A stretch of DNA of 53,995 nucleotides from Acidisphaera sp. S103 (GCF_009765975.1 NZ_LMUJ01000063.1:230288-284282), one strand, 5' to 3'. Shown: positions 1-9,447, counted from the first letter of the stretch. Numbers and translations are program-made. The notes: generated by a model not told the origin, from the sequence alone.

Positions 1-196
1 CCACCGGCCACTCAAGTCGTGCCGCCCTTGCCATTCTGGCAGATGCCGTCACTGGATCGTGACGCTTGTGCTACGTCCTGTGTCTGTTTGTCCAGCAATT
101 ATCGCATTTTATAGGCATCCCTGGCGGCATCCCTTGCCACCGTGACGCCGCCGGCCGCCTGCGCTAAACCACCGCCATAAGCCAGGAGGAACCGCA

Positions 197-1384
197 ATGA
201 CCGCTATCAACATGAATTTCGCGTCCCCACGCCTGTTGCTGGTGTCTGCCGGCGCGGTTCGCCAGGTTGCCGAGGTGCTGGCGAAGTTCGGCCTGAGCAG
301 GCCCCTGGTCGTCACCGATCCGTTCATGGTCAGCTCCGGCCACGTCCGCAATTGCCTGGATCCCCTGGCGGCGGCAGGCCTGGCTGTCTCGGTCTTCAGC
401 GACACCGTGCCTGACCCGACCGACACGGTGATCGAGGCCGGCGTCGTCGAACTGAACAAAGGCGACTTCGACTGCCTGATCGGTTTCGGTGGCGGATCGC
501 CCATCGACACCGCCAAGGCGATGGCGATCCTGGCGGCTGGCGGCGGCAAGATGCGCGACTACAAGGCGCCGTTCGCCGCCGACAAGGGCGCGCTGCCCAT
601 TATCGCCATTCCCACCACCGCCGGGACAGGCAGCGAATGCACCCGCTTCACGGTCATTACGGATACCGAGCGGGATGAGAAGATGCTGATCGCGGGGCTG
701 GGGGCGCTGCCGCTGGCGGCCCTGGTGGACTACGAACTGACATACTCGGTGCCGCCCCGGACGACCGCGGACACCGGCGTGGACAGTTTGACCCATGCGC
801 TGGAGGCCTATGTGTCGAAGCGCGCCAATCCGCTGTCGGATGCGCTGGCGCTGTCGGCAATGACGCTGATCGGCGCCAACATCCGCACCGCCTACGCCGA
901 ACCGCGCAACGCCGCCGCCCGCGAGGCCATGATGCTGGGTGCCTCCGAGGCCGGGTTGGCGTTCTCCAACAGTTCGGTCGCGCTGGTGCATGGGATGTCG
1001 CGGCCGATCGGCGCGCATTTCCACGTGCCGCATGGGCTGTCGAACGCGATGCTGCTGCCGGCGATCACCCGGTTCTCGGTGCCCGGGGCGGAGGCGCGGT
1101 ATGCCGAGGCATCCCGGCGCATCGGTTTCGCGGCGCTGGCGGACGGGGACGCGACGGCGGCGGCAAAGCTGATCACCGGGCTGGAGGCGCTGAACCGCGA
1201 CCTGTCGGTGCCGACGCCGGCGGCATACGGGATCGATGAGGCAGCGTGGACCGGAAAGATGGCGCTGATGGCCGAACAGGCGCTGGCGTCGGGCAGTCCG
1301 GGGAACAACCCGCGCGTGCCGACGGCGGCGGAAATCGTAGGGCTGTACCGGGAAGTTTGGATCGGCGCGGCAGCCAACCGGTAG
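197..1384 (+). CDS. Iron-containing alcohol dehydrogenase
   Basis: This 395-residue protein is a group III (Fe-ADH) dehydrogenase, expected to oxidise or reduce a small alcohol/aldehyde with NAD(P) in the cytoplasm. The nucleotide-binding motif GFGGGSPIDTAK lies near residues 96-107 and a TAGTGSE motif follows. The metal-ligand region is intact: an Asp and His in DTGVDSLTHALEAY, and two His in the later ALVHGM and HVPHGLSNA segments. Length is typical of the family. The start is supported by a strong AGGAGG site 7-8 bases before the ATG. It precedes a DUF3500 gene and an amidohydrolase on the same strand, suggesting a shared catabolic role. The family call is firm; the substrate is unknown. 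Confidence 0.93.
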   Translation: MTAINMNFASPRLLLVSAGAVRQVAEVLAKFGLSRPLVVTDPFMVSSGHVRNCLDPLAAAGLAVSVFSDTVPDPTDTVIEAGVVELNKGDFDCLIGFGGGSPIDTAKAMAILAAGGGKMRDYKAPFAADKGALPIIAIPTTAGTGSECTRFTVITDTERDEKMLIAGLGALPLAALVDYELTYSVPPRTTADTGVDSLTHALEAYVSKRANPLSDALALSAMTLIGANIRTAYAEPRNAAAREAMMLGASEAGLAFSNSSVALVHGMSRPIGAHFHVPHGLSNAMLLPAITRFSVPGAEARYAEASRRIGFAALADGDATAAAKLITGLEALNRDLSVPTPAAYGIDEAAWTGKMALMAEQALASGSPGNNPRVPTAAEIVGLYREVWIGAAANR

Positions 1385-1703
1385 GGCAGGGGACGAGGCT
1401 GTGAAGGAACCCCTGCTGATGGCTCACCGTCCGGCGCCGGTGGACTGAGAACTATTGAGCCGGATCGACTGCGGCTTATCCGTCATGGCCGGCCATGACA
1501 GTGAACGTGTGACCGGCCAGCCAGACCTTTCTGCCCGCCATTGCTATCCTGATGCCCTTTGGGGCGAACCCCGCGCAACGCGGAAACGGCGCGCTTGATA
1601 TGACGCGCGTTGCACCGTGCCAGTATGTGCCGGTTGTGTTATCCTGACCGCCACAAACCCGGTCCTCGGCGATGCCGAACCAGAAACCAGGCGGGAGGCC
1701 CCA
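1385..1703. other. Intergenic region with a perfect palindrome
   Basis: This 319-bp gap between the alcohol dehydrogenase and the DUF3500 gene shows no convincing coding sequence. It holds an 18-bp perfect palindrome (entered separately) that belongs to a hairpin family recurring in this window. The DUF3500 reading frame could open upstream at 1617, but the ATG at 1704 has the better ribosome-binding site. Confidence 0.5.
1482..1499. repeat. Perfect palindrome, GTCATGGCC hairpin family
   Basis: GTCATGGCCGGCCATGAC is a perfect 18-bp inverted repeat. With its left flank it reads CTTATCCGTCATGGCC, identical over 16 bases to part of the 29-bp tandem repeat near 35.74 kb. It looks like a collapsed member of the dispersed intergenic hairpin family. 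Confidence 0.8.
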
Positions 1704-2933
1704 ATGGCGGATCATGCACATCATACCGGTGACCGGACGGCTGGCCTGAACATGCGGCCGCGAGACCGGCGCATCGGCGCCGCGGGATACCTCGATCCAA
1801 CCTTGCCGCCGCGCCTGCAGGAGGTTTTCGCCCGCGGCAAGGAAGCCATCGCCGAGGCGTTCACGGGTGTCACCGCGGAAGGCGGATCGCAATCCGGCCT
1901 GTTTCCGCTGCATCGCACCGGGATCTCCCTCGCGCCGATGATCGCCGCGGCCGACGGTTTCCTCGCCGCGCTGTCCACCGCCGAACGTGAGACCGCCCAG
2001 TTTCCGCCCGACAGTGAAGCCTGGCGCGCATGGTCCAACATCCACCCGTATCTGATGCGTCACGGCGTCTGCCTGAACGACCTGGGCGAGACGCAGCGCG
2101 CCGCCGCTTTGGCGCTGGTGCGCGAAACCCTCAGCGCCAGTGGCTTTACCACCGCCCGCAGCGTCATGAAGCTGAACGAGCACATCAGGGAGCTGACGGG
2201 CCGGTCCGAGGAATACGGCGAGTGGTATTACTGGCTCAGCATCTTCGGCACGCCGTCCGAGGATCAGCCCTGGGGCTGGCAGATCGACGGCCACCACCTG
2301 ATCATCAACTGTTTCGCCCTCGGCGACCAGATCGTGCTGACGCCGAACTTCATGGGGTCGGAACCGGTGTTCGCCGCCTCGGGCCAGTATGCCGGCACGC
2401 GCGTGTTCGAGGACGAGGAGGCGAAAGGCTTCGCACTGATGCAGGCGTTGTCGCCGGCGCAGCGGCAGCAGGCCACCATCGGCACCGATCTGCCGACGGA
2501 GGTGTTCGCCGCCGCCTTCCGCGACAACCTGACGCTGAACTACCAGGGTATCCGCTACGACAGCCTGACCCCGGACCAGCAGGCAATGCTGGTCGAACTG
2601 GTCAGCGCGTATGTGGGGCGCATCCGGCCCGGTCATGCCGAAATCAGGCTGGACGAAGTAAAGGCGCATCTGCACGAGACGTGGTTCGCCTGGATGGGCG
2701 CCTGCGACGCCGCCAGTCCGTTCTACTACCGTATCCACAGCCCGGTCATCCTGATCGAGTTCGACCATCAGCGCGGCATTGCGCTCGACAACGACGAACC
2801 ATCGCATAACCACATCCACACTTTGGTGCGCACACCGAACGGCAACGACTACGGCCGGGACCTGTTGCGGCAGCATTACGAGCAGCACGACCACTCGCAC
2901 CCGCATACGCCGCATCGGCGAGGGTTGGAATGA
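1704..2933 (+). CDS. DUF3500 family protein
   Basis: This 409-residue soluble protein matches the DUF3500 family, best seen in the WGWQIDGHHL segment and the surrounding aromatic-rich middle region. No biochemical role is established for the family. The C-terminus is unusually rich in histidine (HYEQHDHSHPHTPH), which could bind metal, though this is only inference. No signal peptide is visible. The ATG at 1704 is chosen over an upstream in-frame start at 1617 because GGGAGG lies just ahead of it. It sits between a dehydrogenase and a hydrolase on the same strand, so a part in the same degradation route is plausible. Confidence 0.82.
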   Translation: MADHAHHTGDRTAGLNMRPRDRRIGAAGYLDPTLPPRLQEVFARGKEAIAEAFTGVTAEGGSQSGLFPLHRTGISLAPMIAAADGFLAALSTAERETAQFPPDSEAWRAWSNIHPYLMRHGVCLNDLGETQRAAALALVRETLSASGFTTARSVMKLNEHIRELTGRSEEYGEWYYWLSIFGTPSEDQPWGWQIDGHHLIINCFALGDQIVLTPNFMGSEPVFAASGQYAGTRVFEDEEAKGFALMQALSPAQRQQATIGTDLPTEVFAAAFRDNLTLNYQGIRYDSLTPDQQAMLVELVSAYVGRIRPGHAEIRLDEVKAHLHETWFAWMGACDAASPFYYRIHSPVILIEFDHQRGIALDNDEPSHNHIHTLVRTPNGNDYGRDLLRQHYEQHDHSHPHTPHRRGLE

Positions 2934-2996
2934 CGGCGATTTGGGGTTTGGCCGCTGTGGGGTTAGGCTAACGAAAAGCAAGTAAAGGAAACCGCC

Positions 2997-4025
2997 ATGA
3001 TCGACATGCATGCTCACTGGAAGCCCGCCGAAGTCGCCGATGCCCTGCGTGCCCGCACCAAGGAGCCGCGCATCCTGCGCAACGCGGACGGTGTCGAGGT
3101 GCTGAAAATGCCTCGGATGGGCGAAGAGGCGCTGGCCACTGCGTTCGATGACGTCGATGTTCATCTGACCCGCATGGACCGCCAGGGCGTCGAAATCAGC
3201 GTGCTGTCGCTGGTTGGTGGGTTCTGCTGGATCGAGGCGCAGCCGATGGACGTGGCGGGGCCGCTGTGCCGGCGGGTCAATGACCAGCTTTCGGCGATCT
3301 GCCAGGAACATCCCGGCCGCTTCGCCGCGTTCGCCGCGCTGCCGCTGACCGACATGACCGCCGCTGCGGCGGAATTGGAGCGGGTGCTGGCGCTGCCGGG
3401 CATGATCGGCGCGCAGATCCCGGGCAACTTGTTTCTTACCCGCGATGACGCCGAAGCGGCGCGCCCGTTGCTCGAGGTCGCCAACCGGCACCATGCGGTG
3501 CTGTTCATTCACCACGGTCCCCGGCCGGGTGACGCTTTCCCCAAGGTCGGCGGCGGCACGGACAACGCCCGCCGGCGCAACGGCACGCTGGACATGCAGG
3601 CCAGCCTGTCGTCGGTGATGGTCACGCTGTGCCTGACGGACTTCCTGGCGCCATATCCCGACGTAACGATCCAGGTGCACAATCTGGGCGGCAACATCCC
3701 CTACGAAGTCGAGCGGATGGACCATCGCAGCCTGCTCGATACGCCGGATGAGGAACTGCCGTCCTCGCGCTTCCGCAAGGCGAAGGTGTTCGTCGACTGC
3801 AACTCATTCGGTCCGCGCGCGATCGAAGCGGCGGTCAGCCTTTACGGTGCCGAACGCATCGTGTGCGGCACCGATGGCAGCGCCTTCGGCGTCGATTGGA
3901 CGCGGAAGGCGCTGGCGGACGCGCAGATCGGCGAGGATGCGCGCGAGCAGATCCTGCACCGGAACGCCACGGCGATGATGGCTCGGGTCGTGAGGGCAGG
4001 GGAACGGGAGAAAGCCGCCGCCTGA
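2997..4025 (+). CDS. Amidohydrolase-2 family protein (ACMSD-like metal hydrolase/decarboxylase)
   Basis: This 342-residue TIM-barrel protein belongs to the amidohydrolase 2 group that includes aminocarboxymuconate-semialdehyde decarboxylase and related decarboxylases/hydrolases. It begins with the metal-binding motif DMHAHW, has a mid-barrel FIHHGPRPGD segment, and ends with the CGTDGSAFGVDW motif that carries the last metal-ligand aspartate. An AAAGGAA ribosome-binding site precedes the ATG. It follows the DUF3500 gene by 63 bases. The exact substrate, likely an aromatic ring-cleavage product or acyl intermediate, cannot be read from sequence. Confidence 0.85.
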   Translation: MIDMHAHWKPAEVADALRARTKEPRILRNADGVEVLKMPRMGEEALATAFDDVDVHLTRMDRQGVEISVLSLVGGFCWIEAQPMDVAGPLCRRVNDQLSAICQEHPGRFAAFAALPLTDMTAAAAELERVLALPGMIGAQIPGNLFLTRDDAEAARPLLEVANRHHAVLFIHHGPRPGDAFPKVGGGTDNARRRNGTLDMQASLSSVMVTLCLTDFLAPYPDVTIQVHNLGGNIPYEVERMDHRSLLDTPDEELPSSRFRKAKVFVDCNSFGPRAIEAAVSLYGAERIVCGTDGSAFGVDWTRKALADAQIGEDAREQILHRNATAMMARVVRAGEREKAAA

Positions 4026-4064
4026 GAGGCCGTCCGCAGGGGGCGGAAGCACGCCGCAAGCCAA

Positions 4065-4094
4065 CGATAATGGCCCGTTCCCGGGCCATTATCG
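4065..4094. terminator. Shared hairpin between convergent genes
   Basis: CGATAATGGCCCG is followed by a 4-base loop and its exact complement, giving a 13-bp perfect stem. It sits in the 90-bp gap between the converging amidohydrolase and MFS genes. There is no long T-run, so it may act as a bidirectional terminator of modest strength. Confidence 0.7.
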
Positions 4095-4115
4095 GCAGGA
4101 CGACGTAACGCCCGG

Positions 4116-5426
4116 CTACTCCGCCGGCGCCATCCCGCTGATCAGGTCGGCCCGGTTCTTCGGCAGGATCAGGTGGATGCACAACGTCGCCACCACGTAA
4201 GCACCAGCCCCCACGAAGAACACCAGCGTGTAGTTGTTATGCGTGGCGTCCAGCACCCGCCCCACCACCGCCGCCGAGAACCCGGCGATGATCGAACTGA
4301 TGCCGCCACCCAACCCCACCGCACCGGCCACGGCGCTCTTCGGCAGCGTATCGGACACCAGTGTGAACAGATTGGCCGAGAACCCCTGGTGCGCCGCCAT
4401 CGCCAACCCGATCAGCAGCGTCGACTCCCAGATCGAGTCCATCATCGGCGCCAGGAACACCGGCAACGTACAGCACGCACACGCCAGCAGCGCCAGTTTC
4501 CGAGCCGTGAACACCTCGAACCCGGATTTGATCAGCCGCCCCGACAGCATCCCGCCGCCGATCGACCCGACATCGGTCATCAGGTAGATCACCACCAGCG
4601 GCAGCCCCAGCGCCAACAAATTCACATGGAACTTGGAGAACAGGAAGCTCGGTACCCAGTTGTTGTAGAACCACCAGACCGGATTGGTCAGGATGGCACC
4701 GACGATATAGACCCAGGTGCCCGGATAGCGCAGCAGCATGGCCCAGGGAATGTGCTTGCGAGGCACCTCCGGATCGCTCTCGATATACGCCAGTTCGGCG
4801 GCATTGACCTTCGGATGCTCTTCCGGTGCCCGGTACATCACCAGCCAGAACGCCACCCAGATGAAGCCCACCAAACCGGTCACGTAGAACGCCGCCTGCC
4901 AACCCCAGTTCACCGTCACGAACGCCGCGATCAGCGGCGCCAGCAGGCCACCGACGTTACTGCCCGAGTTGAAGATGCCGGTGGCCAACGCCCTGTCCCG
5001 CACCGGAAACCACGCCGCGACGGATTTGACGCAAGTGGGGAAGTTGCCGCCTTCACCGATCCCCAGCGCGATGCGCGCCGCGACGAAGCCGCCGACCGAG
5101 GTGACCAGCCCATGAGCCGCGGAAGCCGCGCACCAGATGATCGCCGCGACCGCCAGGCCGATGCGGATGCCCACCTTGTCGCTGAACGCGCCCATGCTGG
5201 CATAGCCGGCCGCGTAGGCCATGCTGAAGGCGAAGACGATGTTGCCGTAGTCGGTCTCGGTGAAATGCAGGTCGCCCTGGATGGTGGGCTTCAGCACACC
5301 CAGCAGGTTGCGGTCCATGTAGTTGATGGTGGTGATGACGAACAGCAGTCCGATGATCCACCACCGGTAGTGCCCGGCGTGCGCGGCGCCAGCCTCGGGC
5401 GGGGCGGCAGAGGTCGTTGGCGGCAT
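4116..5426 (-). CDS. MFS transporter, ACS (anion:cation symporter)-like
   Basis: This 436-residue inner-membrane protein has about 12 hydrophobic segments and the signature of organic-anion MFS symporters. That includes an early NYMDRNLLGVLKP segment and a GIGEGGNFP motif in the region of TM4-5. It probably imports a carboxylate or sugar acid with protons. The start at 5426 is preferred over an upstream in-frame ATG because an AGGAGG site lies directly in front of it. It converges on the amidohydrolase gene. The substrate may be that of the neighbouring catabolic cluster, but this is inferred from position only. Confidence 0.88.
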   Translation of the reverse strand: MPPTTSAAPPEAGAAHAGHYRWWIIGLLFVITTINYMDRNLLGVLKPTIQGDLHFTETDYGNIVFAFSMAYAAGYASMGAFSDKVGIRIGLAVAAIIWCAASAAHGLVTSVGGFVAARIALGIGEGGNFPTCVKSVAAWFPVRDRALATGIFNSGSNVGGLLAPLIAAFVTVNWGWQAAFYVTGLVGFIWVAFWLVMYRAPEEHPKVNAAELAYIESDPEVPRKHIPWAMLLRYPGTWVYIVGAILTNPVWWFYNNWVPSFLFSKFHVNLLALGLPLVVIYLMTDVGSIGGGMLSGRLIKSGFEVFTARKLALLACACCTLPVFLAPMMDSIWESTLLIGLAMAAHQGFSANLFTLVSDTLPKSAVAGAVGLGGGISSIIAGFSAAVVGRVLDATHNNYTLVFFVGAGAYVVATLCIHLILPKNRADLISGMAPAE

Positions 5427-5538
5427 GCGTTTCCTCCTGCGGATGCCGTGCCGGTTTTCCGGCATCGGGCGCCTGGACTGGCGCGATCATGCCTTTAACA
5501 CAAGTCAAGCGCGATTCGAGCGTCCCGCCGCGGAACCC

Positions 5539-6189
5539 CTACACGATCCCGCGCAACCATCCGAACCATGACGACGGCCGCTCATTCACCAATCGCACCA
5601 GATCGGCGGCCAGCCCGTCGATATCCGGCGTCTTCGTTGCCATGGACGGCACCAGCAGCCTGGCGTTCAACCCCCGGTCGAAGACGTAGATGGCGGAACC
5701 GTGGATGACCTCGTATTTCGCCGGGTCGGGCGACGGCGTCACCGAGTAGGCGACGCGAAACCGCTTCGTCAGCAGCGCCAACTGGTCCGCGTCGCCGCGC
5801 AGGCCGACGAATTCGGGTCCGAACAGGCCGACATAGGCCTTCAGCACCGGAATCGTGTCACGCTTCGGATCGACGGTGACGAACAGGAAACGGATGTCCT
5901 TCACCGCCTTGCCGGTCTTGGCCAGCGCCGCCGCCACGTTCTGCATCGTCAGCGGACACACGTCGGGGCAGAACGTGTAGCCGAAATACAGCATCGTCAC
6001 GTAGCCCACGTAGTTGTTCTGGAACACGGTCTGGCCGTCGGGCGTCGCCATCATGGTGAAATCCAGCGACGGCGAGGTCCCCGTCACATCGATATCGTGC
6101 CACCCCCCATCATCGGCTCGGGCGGCCGACAATGGCAGCGCCGCGGCCAGCAGCCCAAGCGCCTGGCGCCGATGCAGCGCGCCGGTCAT
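5539..6189 (-). CDS. SCO1/SenC family copper chaperone
   Basis: This 216-residue protein carries the thioredoxin-like Sco fold with the copper-binding FCPDVCP motif near residues 73-79. The partner histidine lies in the later YEVIHGSA segment. A short N-terminal hydrophobic stretch ending near ARADD suggests export to the periplasm. Sco proteins help load the CuA site of cytochrome oxidase. Its start overlaps the stop of the PCuAC gene by 4 bases, showing translational coupling. No oxidase subunit gene is present in this window. Confidence 0.92.
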   Translation of the reverse strand: MTGALHRRQALGLLAAALPLSAARADDGGWHDIDVTGTSPSLDFTMMATPDGQTVFQNNYVGYVTMLYFGYTFCPDVCPLTMQNVAAALAKTGKAVKDIRFLFVTVDPKRDTIPVLKAYVGLFGPEFVGLRGDADQLALLTKRFRVAYSVTPSPDPAKYEVIHGSAIYVFDRGLNARLLVPSMATKTPDIDGLAADLVRLVNERPSSWFGWLRGIV

Positions 6190-6668
6190 CGCGTTCCGAC
6201 CCCCTGGATGGCGAACGGCGCGCTGACCGAACCGCCATCGGCGAAGTGCAGCGTCACGGCCTCGGTGCCCTTATGGGTCAGCAGGATGCCGGTCGGCTGC
6301 ATGCACATCAGGTGATAGCCGCCCGGCGAGAATCTGATGCTGCCGTGCGGCGGAACCGGCACCGAGTCGACCATGGCCATACGAGCCATGCCGCCGGTCT
6401 CGGTCGACTGGTGCAGCATCAGCGATTGGCAGTCGGGCGCGCTGGCACCGGACAGCGCCAGGGGCGTGTCGCCCCGGTTCTCCAGGGTGAAGTAACCCGC
6501 CGCCGGCCGTGACGGCAGCAGGACCTGCATCCGGCCCCCGGTCACCGCCACGTCGGGCGATGCGGCCCAGGCCGCCGGAGGCGCCACGGCCAGGGCGACC
6601 AGCAGGGCGCTAGCGGCCCGTCCAGCCATGCGACGAAACGCGGTTTCCGGGTGCGAACTCGATGTCAT
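6186..6668 (-). CDS. PCu(A)C family periplasmic copper chaperone
   Basis: This 160-residue secreted protein matches the PCuAC (DUF461) family, which hands Cu(I) to cytochrome oxidase together with Sco. The His/Met copper-ligand pattern is visible as MLHQSTETGGMARM followed by GGYHLMCM. A signal peptide ends at about AAWAAS. Two starts are possible: 6668 as given, or an internal ATG at 6629 that begins directly with the signal peptide. With the 6668 start the gene overlaps ctaG by 59 bases; with 6629 by 20. It is the middle gene of a three-gene copper-delivery operon. Confidence 0.88.
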   Translation of the reverse strand: MTSSSHPETAFRRMAGRAASALLVALAVAPPAAWAASPDVAVTGGRMQVLLPSRPAAGYFTLENRGDTPLALSGASAPDCQSLMLHQSTETGGMARMAMVDSVPVPPHGSIRFSPGGYHLMCMQPTGILLTHKGTEAVTLHFADGGSVSAPFAIQGVGTR

Positions 6669-7602
6669 CTTTGCTGTTCCCGCCGCATTGGCGGTCCTCC
6701 TGTAGCCGGATGTTGTTCATCATCAGCATGAACGCAACTGAACTCATCATCGATGATGGAATCCAGACGACAAGGCCACCCAGATGCTGGTCCGTCAGCG
6801 CGCTGACCGAGGGAAACAGCCGGCCACACAGGTCGTAGTACGAATACATCGCCGTCATCCCGAACGTGAGCCGGGAGCCGAGGAGAATCTGCGGGAAAAT
6901 GACCAGGATGCAGGTCGCCAGCCGCACCGGGTAGGAATGCCGGGCCGGCGGGGCAGGGCGCGGGTCGAGGATGAAGAACCAGAACAGCAGCCCGTCGATC
7001 ACCATGCTGAGGTTCATCGTCATGTAAAGCACCGGCGAGATCATCGCGTGCAAATGCACATTCGGCAGCAGCCAGAACCACACCAGCCCGACGAACAGCA
7101 CGCCGGCGACGACCGGGGTCTGCACGACGCGCAGCACGCGCTGGATCCACCGCGCACGCACCCATCGCCCCACCACATCCGGCATGCCGCGGCCGATGGT
7201 CTCGCCGGGCCAGGCCAGCGCGATCAGGAACGGACCAAGATGGTGCATCCCCAGGTGCTGCAACCGGTTCAGGAAGAACATGTGCTGCGACAGGTAGACG
7301 AAATGGGTCTGCATCGCGCCGTAGATCAGGCCGATGCCAATCAGGAAGGACGTCCGCCGCAGCCAGTGCGGCCGAGCCGCCGGTTCGGTCAGCACCAGGC
7401 CGCGCAGGTACCAGGCCAGCGGCAAAACGATCCCCAGATACTCGATCCAGGAGAAATCCCACGGCGCGATGGCCGGCATCTCGGCCGGGTAGGTCGCGCT
7501 GCCCCACCACAGCACGGCGCCCACCGCCACGACGAAGCCGGCCAGCAGCGCCGACGGATCGAGCGTGGCGGCGATGGTGCGTTGTTGCGTGCTCACGGGC
7601 AA
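6610..7602 (-). CDS. ctaG: Cytochrome c oxidase assembly protein, CtaG (caa3 type)
   Basis: This roughly 330-residue integral membrane protein has seven or more hydrophobic segments and matches the caa3_CtaG family needed for oxidase assembly. Conserved-looking parts include FVYLSQHMFFLNRLQHLGMHH-type and LPNVHLHAMISP segments, rich in potential metal-binding His and Met. The first codon is uncertain: the frame opens with TTG at 7602, and a GTG at 7596 is equally plausible. It leads the operon with the PCuAC and Sco genes, a coherent copper-insertion set. Confidence 0.88.
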   Translation of the reverse strand: MPVSTQQRTIAATLDPSALLAGFVVAVGAVLWWGSATYPAEMPAIAPWDFSWIEYLGIVLPLAWYLRGLVLTEPAARPHWLRRTSFLIGIGLIYGAMQTHFVYLSQHMFFLNRLQHLGMHHLGPFLIALAWPGETIGRGMPDVVGRWVRARWIQRVLRVVQTPVVAGVLFVGLVWFWLLPNVHLHAMISPVLYMTMNLSMVIDGLLFWFFILDPRPAPPARHSYPVRLATCILVIFPQILLGSRLTFGMTAMYSYYDLCGRLFPSVSALTDQHLGGLVVWIPSSMMSSVAFMLMMNNIRLQEDRQCGGNSKDDIEFAPGNRVSSHGWTGR

Positions 7603-7721
7603 CGCATCGGATTGGCGGCGGCCGCTGACAAGTTACAAGCGGCTTAAGGGTTGCCGATGCGATCCGGATCACGCGCCGGCCTTGACGGACCGTCGTGGCG
7701 AGAACAAAGAGTGCGCCGCCG

Positions 7722-7781
7722 GCACGTCGGGCAACCGCGCATCTGACAATTGTGCATCGGACAACCACGCACTGGACAATC
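7722..7781. repeat. Four imperfect 15-bp direct repeats upstream of secD
   Basis: Four consecutive 15-base units read GCACGTCGGGCAACC, GCGCATCTGACAATT, GTGCATCGGACAACC and ACGCACTGGACAATC. They end about 72 bases before the secD start. The GACAAY core recurs in three units and GGCAAC in the fourth. They could be a regulatory array or a small tandem duplication; sequence alone cannot decide. Confidence 0.65.
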
Positions 7782-7853
7782 GCACCGGCCCCAGCGCATT
7801 AGGACCGCCGCCGAACGGACGGCACGGTGTCCAGGAGCCCCGCGCGTAAGACC

Positions 7854-9437
7854 ATGATGTATTTCAGCCGCATGAAGACCACGCTCATCCTGGGCGTCTG
7901 CCTGCTTGGGGTACTCCTGGGTGTGCCGAATCTGTTCTCCGCCCCGGCCGCCTGGATGCCGTGGCGCACCGTTCACCTGGGTCTCGACCTGCGCGGCGGC
8001 AGCTATCTGCTGCTGGAGGTCGATATGAAGGCGGTGGTGAAGGAACGGCTGGACAGCCTGGCCGACAGCATCCGCCAGTCACTGCGCGGCGGCCAGATCT
8101 TCTACCAGACGCTGGAGCCGCAGGCCGACCAGAACCGGGTGCTGCTGAAGCTGCGCGACGCCACCAAGACCGATGCCGCGGTCGCCGCGTTGCGGCCGCT
8201 GATCAGCCCCGATGTCACCACCGGCCAGCCGGACATGGTCATCGCCTCCGATCCCAGCGGCACCATCACCCTGACCCTGTCGGCGCCTGCGCTCGCGGCC
8301 CGCGCGGCCGGCGCGGTGGACCAGTCGATCGAGATCATCCGCCGCCGCATCGACCAAACCGGCGTGGTCGATCCGGAGATCACCCGCCAGGGCGAAAGCC
8401 GCATCGTGGTGCAGCTTCCCGGCATCGGCGATCCGGACCGCATCAAGCAATTGATTGGCAAGACCGCGCACATGACGTTCCGGCTGGTCGATGAGGCCGC
8501 CACCGCGACCGCCAACGCCGGCGGCCCGCCGCCGCCGGGCGATGACTACCTGCCGATGCAGGACAACGCGAAGGAGAAGATCGCCGTCCGCAAGCGCATC
8601 GATGTCGATGGCGCGGACCTGACCGACGCCCGTGCCGGCACCAATCCCGACACCGGCGAGTGGGTGGTCAACTTCACCTTCAATTCCATCGGCGCCCGCC
8701 GTTTCGCCGATGTCAGCCGGGCGAACGTCAACCACCGCTTCGCCATCGTGCTGGATGACAAGGTGATCTCCGCCCCCGTCATCCGCGAGGCGATCACCGG
8801 CGGCCGCGGTCAGATCAGCGGGACTTTCAACGCCCAGTCCGCCAACGATCTTTCGGTGCTGCTGCGTGCCGGTGCCTTGCCTGCCCCGCTGACGGTGGTG
8901 GAGGAACGATCGGTCGGCCCCGAACTGGGTGCCGCCAGCATCCGGGCCGGGGCGATCTCGCTGGTCGCCGGCTTCCTGTTCGTCATCTTCTTCATGGCGT
9001 TTTTCTACGGGCTGTTCGGCTGGTTCGCGAACCTCGCCCTGGTGGTCAACCTGTTCCTGATGCTGGGCATCATGTCGATGCTGCAGGCCACGCTGACGCT
9101 GCCCGGCATGGCCGGCATCCTGCTGACCCTGGGCATGGCGGTGGACGCCAACATCCTGATCAACGAACGCATCCGTGAGGAACAAAGGCTCGGCCGTCCC
9201 CCTCTGGCAGCGCTGGAACACGGGTTCAGCCGAGCCTATAGTACCATTTTTGATAGTAATGCGACGGCGTTCCTGGCGCACGTCATGCTGTTCGTGTTCG
9301 GCTCCGGCCCGGTCAAGGGGTTTGCCGTCACCATCACCGTCGGCATCGCCACGTCGCTGTTCACCGCCTGGATGCTGACCCGGCTGCTGGTGTCCCGCTG
9401 GTATATCACCACGCGGCCGAAATTGCTGCCGGTCTGA
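7854..9437 (+). CDS. secD: Protein translocase subunit SecD
   Basis: This 527-residue RND-type membrane protein is the SecD half of the SecDF complex, which uses proton motive force to help pull proteins across the inner membrane. The N-terminal membrane segment is followed by HLGLDLRGGSYLL, the large periplasmic P1 domain, and the C-terminal helices with LTLGMAVDANILINERIREE. Length is typical. The ATG at 7854 is chosen to give the usual MMYFSR-type N-terminus, with an AGGAG 16 bases upstream. A GTG at 7827 is also in frame. secF follows after 10 bases. Confidence 0.95.
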   Translation: MMYFSRMKTTLILGVCLLGVLLGVPNLFSAPAAWMPWRTVHLGLDLRGGSYLLLEVDMKAVVKERLDSLADSIRQSLRGGQIFYQTLEPQADQNRVLLKLRDATKTDAAVAALRPLISPDVTTGQPDMVIASDPSGTITLTLSAPALAARAAGAVDQSIEIIRRRIDQTGVVDPEITRQGESRIVVQLPGIGDPDRIKQLIGKTAHMTFRLVDEAATATANAGGPPPPGDDYLPMQDNAKEKIAVRKRIDVDGADLTDARAGTNPDTGEWVVNFTFNSIGARRFADVSRANVNHRFAIVLDDKVISAPVIREAITGGRGQISGTFNAQSANDLSVLLRAGALPAPLTVVEERSVGPELGAASIRAGAISLVAGFLFVIFFMAFFYGLFGWFANLALVVNLFLMLGIMSMLQATLTLPGMAGILLTLGMAVDANILINERIREEQRLGRPPLAALEHGFSRAYSTIFDSNATAFLAHVMLFVFGSGPVKGFAVTITVGIATSLFTAWMLTRLLVSRWYITTRPKLLPV

Positions 9438-9447
9438 GGGTTTTCGA

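Noticed and set aside
1476-3725. A 749-residue minus-strand frame covering the DUF3500 and amidohydrolase genes
   Set aside because: The composition is typical of an antisense shadow, and it spans two real genes and their gap.
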